DNA of 9,364 bases from Pseudomonadota bacterium (GTDB lineage: Bacteria > Desulfobacterota > Syntrophobacteria > Syntrophobacterales > Syntrophobacteraceae). The DNA is taken from assembly GCA_023442755.1 (NCBI GenBank), contig JAEZXS010000374.1:1-9364 (forward strand), read 5' to 3'. A program made the position numbers and the translations under genes. Under the pieces are notes generated by a model, which was given only the letters and a program-made list of their open reading frames with translations, did no database searches and had not been told where the DNA came from. Of the stretch, positions 6,134-9,364 are shown in pieces (the first letter of the stretch is position 1; the number at the start of each line of letters is the position of its first letter).

Positions 6134-6144
6134 AGGACAGGAAA
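6111..6144 (+). repeat. 17-bp tandem duplication across the kdsB stop codon
   Basis: Positions 6111-6127 (starting TTCTGAAAGACAGG) are repeated directly at 6128-6144 with one change (A to G at the eighth base), so 16 of 17 bases match. Because 17 is not a multiple of three, the second copy is read in another frame, and its TTC-TGA supplies the last residue and the stop of kdsB. Confidence 0.85.
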
Positions 6145-6158
6145 GATGATATAAGAGT

Positions 6159-6186
6159 TTGCCGCAGGGTTTTTTCCCGTTACAAT
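6159..6186 (+). promoter_or_regulatory. candidate sigma-70 promoter of carAB
   Basis: TTGCCG (6159-6164, four of six to TTGACA) is followed after 16 bp by TACAAT (6181-6186, five of six to TATAAT). Transcription would start near 6193 and give a leader of about 125 nt before the carA ATG at 6318. It lies just after kdsB, allowing carAB expression separate from kdsB. Confidence 0.5.
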
Positions 6187-6293
6187 TGCTTCTCGGGGTG
6201 AACGGTCTTCTGACTCTCTCCTAATGACAATGGAACGTGGACAGATTTGCTTTTCATCATGAACGGGGGCGCAGCAAGCCTTTCGGCCTGTAA

Positions 6294-6312
6294 GTCCTCA
6301 AAATGCAAGGAC
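6294..6312 (+). promoter_or_regulatory. carA ribosome binding site within a potential hairpin
   Basis: AAGGA (6307-6311) lies 6 nt before the ATG at 6318 and is the only good ribosome site here. It decides against the in-frame ATG at 6303, which has no such site. GTCCT (6294-6298) can pair with AGGAC (6308-6312) over a 9-nt loop and would hide most of the site. A five-pair stem is modest, so regulation is only suggested. Confidence 0.5.
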
Positions 6313-6317
6313 GTTTA

Positions 6318-7487
6318 ATGGTTCTTCCCTGGAATCGCCCAAAGGCGCTGCTCCTTCTCGAGGACGGCACCGTTTTTAAAGGGTATGCGTTTGCCGGCCG
6401 GGGCCGGGCGCTTGGAGAAGTGGTTTTCAATACGAGTATGACCGGATATCAGGAAGTCCTGACCGATCCTTCGTATAAGGGCCAGATCGTCGCAATGACC
6501 TATCCCCTGACGGGCACGTACGGAATCAACGCCGAGGACATGGAATCGGCGGCCGTGCAGGTGGAAGGTTTCATCGTCAAGGAATACCAGGAATTTGCCA
6601 GCAACTGGCGCAGCGACCGTTCCCTTGCGGAGTTTCTCGAAGAATACGGCAAGATCGGGATCGAAGGCATCGATACCCGGGCACTCACCCGCCACATCAG
6701 GGTGGCCGGAGCGATGCGCGGAATCATCGCAACCGATACGGACAATGTGGATGAACTCATGCCCCTTGTTCAGGCGTATCCGGGCCTTGACGGCATCGAC
6801 CTGGTGAAGGAAGTGACCTGCAGAAAACCCTACCGCTGGCATGACGGAAAAAGGCACGAAATAGAAAAACCCGAATGGTTGCCCGGCGCTTCCGGCTTTC
6901 GCGTCGTTGCGCTGGACTGCGGGGTCAAATACAATATTCTGAGAATGCTCGAAAACGCCGGCTGCCAGGTGATGGTCTATCCCGCCCATGCGAGCGCGGA
7001 AGAGATCCTTTCCTGCAAACCGGACGGCATCTTCCTGTCCAACGGGCCGGGCGATCCGGCCGCCGTCCATTACGTCATCCGGACGGTGCGGGGGCTGTTT
7101 GGCAAGAAACCGATTTTCGGCATCTGCCTGGGCCACCAGATGATGGGACTCGCCCTCGGCGGCAATACCTTCAAGCTCAAATTCGGGCACCGGGGCGCCA
7201 ATCAGCCCGTAAAGGACCTCACGACGGGAAAGATAGAAATCACCTCGCAGAACCACGGCTACTGCGTCAACCCCGATTCCCTCACCAGCCTGCCCGTGCG
7301 CCTGACGCACATCAACCTCAACGACAATACGCTCGAAGGCATGGAACACACCGATGCCCCGGCCTTCTGCGTTCAATACCATCCGGAAGCTTCTCCCGGC
7401 CCGCACGACGCATCGTATTTGTTTGACCGTTTCATCGGTTTGATGGAAAAGAACAATGCCGGGGCGAAGAGCCCTTTGTCCGCATGA
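6318..7487 (+). CDS. carA: carbamoyl-phosphate synthetase small (glutaminase) subunit
   Basis: CarA hydrolyses glutamine and passes ammonia through a tunnel to CarB for carbamoyl phosphate, the precursor of pyrimidines and arginine. From the ATG at 6318 it is 389 residues, a normal length (E. coli about 382). The N-terminal domain carries V-V-F-N-T-S-M-T-G-Y-Q-E (35-46), D-P-S-Y-K-G-Q-I-V (50-58) and G-I-D-T-R-A-L-T-R-H-I-R (117-128). The class I amidotransferase domain (about 190-380) has L-S-N-G-P-G-D-P (240-247), the nucleophile elbow G-I-C-L-G-H-Q (Cys270), F-G-H-R-G-A-N (289-295), S-Q-N-H-G-Y (310-315) and Y-H-P-E-A (Tyr354, His355, Glu357). The Cys-His-Glu triad is therefore complete. 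A strong ribosome site at 6307-6311 sets the start. carB follows after 67 bp, the usual carAB order. Confidence 0.97.
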   Translation: MVLPWNRPKALLLLEDGTVFKGYAFAGRGRALGEVVFNTSMTGYQEVLTDPSYKGQIVAMTYPLTGTYGINAEDMESAAVQVEGFIVKEYQEFASNWRSDRSLAEFLEEYGKIGIEGIDTRALTRHIRVAGAMRGIIATDTDNVDELMPLVQAYPGLDGIDLVKEVTCRKPYRWHDGKRHEIEKPEWLPGASGFRVVALDCGVKYNILRMLENAGCQVMVYPAHASAEEILSCKPDGIFLSNGPGDPAAVHYVIRTVRGLFGKKPIFGICLGHQMMGLALGGNTFKLKFGHRGANQPVKDLTTGKIEITSQNHGYCVNPDSLTSLPVRLTHINLNDNTLEGMEHTDAPAFCVQYHPEASPGPHDASYLFDRFIGLMEKNNAGAKSPLSA

Positions 7488-7554
7488 TGTTCACGACCTT
7501 ACCGGCCACCGACCTGCGCGATCCGGCTAAACTGGTTTCAAGGAAGACGACGTA

Positions 7555-9364
7555 ATGCCCAAACGGACAGACATAAAGAAGATCCTCATCATCGGTTCGG
7601 GACCGATTATCATCAGCCAGGCCTGTGAATTCGACTATTCCGGGACCCAGGCATGCAAGGCGCTCCGGGAGGAGGGCTACGAAATAGTCCTCATCAACAG
7701 CAACCCCGCCACCATTATGACCGATCCGGAAACGGCCCAGTACACCTATATAGAACCCATCACCCCGGAAGCAGTGATAAAGATCATACGGCGCGAACGC
7801 CCCGACGCGATCCTGCCGACCCTGGGAGGCCAGACGGCGCTAAACGTGGCCGTGAAGGTTGCGGAAAGCGGCATCCTGGAAGAATACGGCGTCGAGATGA
7901 TCGGCGCGAATGCCGCCGTGATCAAGAAGGCGGAAGACCGCCAGCTCTTCCGCGACGCCATGACCAACATCGGACTGCGCGTGCCGGATAGCGTCATCGT
8001 CACCAACCTTTCCGACGCGGAGAAGTTTGCCCAGAAGATCGGGTACCCCGTTATCGTGCGGCCTTCCTTCACGCTTGGAGGTACGGGCGGCGGCGTCGCT
8101 TACAACCGGGAGGAACTGCTCGACCAGACCCAGTGCGGCATCGACGCTAGCCTGATCCATTCCGTCATGCTCGAAGAATCCGTTCTCGGGTGGAAGGAAT
8201 TTGAACTCGAGGTGATGCGAGACTACATGGACAATGTGGTCATCATCTGTTCAATCGAAAACATGGACGCGATGGGGGTCCACACGGGCGATTCCATCAC
8301 TGTCGCCCCCGCCCAGACCCTCACCGACCGCGAATACCAGATGTTGCGGGATGCCTCCATCGCCATTCTCCGGGAAATTGGCGTCGAAACCGGCGGCTCC
8401 AACGTCCAGTTCGCTATCAACCCCAGGAACGGGGACATGGTCGTAATCGAAATGAACCCGCGCGTCTCGCGATCTTCGGCTCTCGCCTCCAAGGCGACCG
8501 GCTTTCCGATAGCCAAGATAGCAGCGAAGCTCGCAGTCGGGTATTCGCTCGACGAAATCGCAAACGACATCACGCGCGAGACCAGGGCGTCCTTCGAACC
8601 CACGATCGATTACTGCGTGGTCAAGGTGCCCCGCTTCACCTTTGAAAAATTCCCCCGGACCGAGGATATTCTCTCCACCGCGATGAAGTCGGTCGGCGAG
8701 ACCATGGCGATCGGCCGAACTTTCAAGGAATCGCTCCAGAAGGCCATCCGGTCCCTGGAAATCGGCCGGTTCGGATTCAGCGACCCGCCCGCGAGCACCG
8801 ACCCGGAGTACGTCGAGCAGTTGAAGCACAAACTGCGCAGACCGAACTCCATGAGGCTTTTCCAGCTCGGCGAGGCGTTCAAGCTCGGGCTCTCCATCGA
8901 CCAGATATACGAACTCACCAGCATCGATCCCTGGTTTTTGAAGCATATCCGGGACATTCTCGAAATGGAGAAAGCCTTCGCGGACAAGGCATCTCAAGGC
9001 GCCACGCTGGATAATCCCGAGCACCTGCGGCTTGCGAAATCCTGGGGATTTTCGGACATCCGGCTCGCACAGCTCACCGGCGCCGACGAGGAAACCGTGC
9101 GCCAGAAGCGGCTTGCCCACGGAATCCGCCCGGTTTACAAGCTCGTCGATACCTGCGCCGCGGAATTCGAAGCATACACACCGTATTACTACTCGACATA
9201 CGAAACGGAAGACGAAGCCAGGCCGACGGACACGCCGAAGGTGGTCATCCTGGGAGGCGGGCCGAACCGGATCGGACAGGGCATAGAATTCGACTACTGC
9301 TGCGTGCACGCGTCCTTTTCGCTCCGGGAGGAAAATCACGAATCCATCATGGTCAACTCCAACC
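7555..9364 (+). CDS. carB: carbamoyl-phosphate synthetase large subunit, N-terminal 603 residues (runs off window)
   Basis: CarB makes carbamoyl phosphate from bicarbonate, two ATP and the ammonia released by CarA. The frame is open from the ATG at 7555 to the window end, about 603 of the usual 1,070 residues. The first ATP-grasp half (about 1-400) shows G-S-G-P-I-I-I-S-Q-A-C-E-F-D-Y-S-G (14-30), L-G-G-Q-T (90-94), R-P-S-F-T-L-G-G-T-G-G-G (169-180) and E-M-N-P-R-V-S-R-S-S (299-308). Gln285, Glu299 and Asn301 fall on the metal ligands of the E. coli enzyme with identical numbering, so no residues are lost to that point. The oligomerisation region follows (about 401-555), and the second half begins with I-L-G-G-G-P-N-R-I-G-Q-G-I-E-F-D-Y (565-581). 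Ser21 replaces the usual Gly. AAGGA at 7540-7544 lies 10 nt before the ATG, slightly far. The effector-binding C-terminus is not in view. Confidence 0.97.
   Translation, partial: MPKRTDIKKILIIGSGPIIISQACEFDYSGTQACKALREEGYEIVLINSNPATIMTDPETAQYTYIEPITPEAVIKIIRRERPDAILPTLGGQTALNVAVKVAESGILEEYGVEMIGANAAVIKKAEDRQLFRDAMTNIGLRVPDSVIVTNLSDAEKFAQKIGYPVIVRPSFTLGGTGGGVAYNREELLDQTQCGIDASLIHSVMLEESVLGWKEFELEVMRDYMDNVVIICSIENMDAMGVHTGDSITVAPAQTLTDREYQMLRDASIAILREIGVETGGSNVQFAINPRNGDMVVIEMNPRVSRSSALASKATGFPIAKIAAKLAVGYSLDEIANDITRETRASFEPTIDYCVVKVPRFTFEKFPRTEDILSTAMKSVGETMAIGRTFKESLQKAIRSLEIGRFGFSDPPASTDPEYVEQLKHKLRRPNSMRLFQLGEAFKLGLSIDQIYELTSIDPWFLKHIRDILEMEKAFADKASQGATLDNPEHLRLAKSWGFSDIRLAQLTGADEETVRQKRLAHGIRPVYKLVDTCAAEFEAYTPYYYSTYETEDEARPTDTPKVVILGGGPNRIGQGIEFDYCCVHASFSLREENHESIMVNSN

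Noticed and set aside
5944..6201. An 85-codon open frame overlapping the kdsB end
   Set aside because: It is the alternative frame of kdsB, useful only for showing what lay beyond the 17-bp duplication.
6303..6305. ATG at 6303 as the carA start
   Set aside because: No ribosome site precedes it, whereas the ATG at 6318 has AAGGA at a 6-nt spacing and gives the usual CarA N-terminus.
6241..6317. Class I cyclic-di-GMP (GEMM) riboswitch in the carA leader
   Set aside because: GGGGCGCAGCAAGCC followed by GGCCTGTAAG recalls one arm of that RNA, but the GGCAAACC segment and the tetraloop-receptor helix are absent.
6315..7406. A 363-codon open frame antisense to carA
   Set aside because: Same register effect as at glnE; the plus strand encodes a complete CarA.
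8251..9339. A 362-codon open frame antisense to carB
   Set aside because: Same register effect; the plus strand encodes CarB with conserved active-site numbering.

Overview
The window is a stretch of ordinary chromosome from a GC-rich Gram-negative bacterium. A CMP-KDO synthetase implies lipopolysaccharide, and a full-length two-domain GlnE fits a proteobacterial-type nitrogen control circuit. The protein flavour and gene mix suggest a Thermodesulfobacteriota (former Deltaproteobacteria), perhaps near the Syntrophobacterales. This placement is an impression from reading the proteins, not a measured one.

Layout. Positions 1-282 hold the C-terminal end of an alpha/beta hydrolase. Positions 316-2100 hold an exported 5'-nucleotidase/UDP-sugar hydrolase followed 15 nt later by a 73-residue GTG-start protein of unknown function. 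Positions 2101-2495 are a gene-free gap between two converging transcription units. The gap is packed with hairpins: a terminator-like stem, a REP-like palindrome, a long nested hairpin, two more perfect stems and a heptamer tandem repeat. Positions 2496-5210, on the minus strand, encode GlnE, which controls glutamine synthetase by adenylylation. Positions 5211-5386 are a divergent intergenic region with weak promoter candidates and a GC-rich palindrome. Positions 5387-6133 encode KdsB, 6318-7487 encode CarA and 7555 to the window end encode about the first 603 residues of CarB.

How the genes relate. CarA and CarB together form carbamoyl-phosphate synthetase, which takes its nitrogen from glutamine and feeds pyrimidine and arginine synthesis. 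GlnE adjusts glutamine supply. KdsB consumes CTP, a pyrimidine product, to activate KDO for lipopolysaccharide. The periplasmic nucleotidase probably salvages nucleosides. These links are metabolic; nothing in the sequence shows co-regulation across the whole window. carA appears to have its own promoter and a leader of about 125 nt in which the ribosome binding site can be paired.

I found no new multi-gene system, mobile element gene, CRISPR array, tRNA or rRNA. The points most worth a second look are the small nucleotidase-linked protein, the repeat-dense convergent gap, the carA leader, and a 17-bp tandem duplication that sets the kdsB stop codon.
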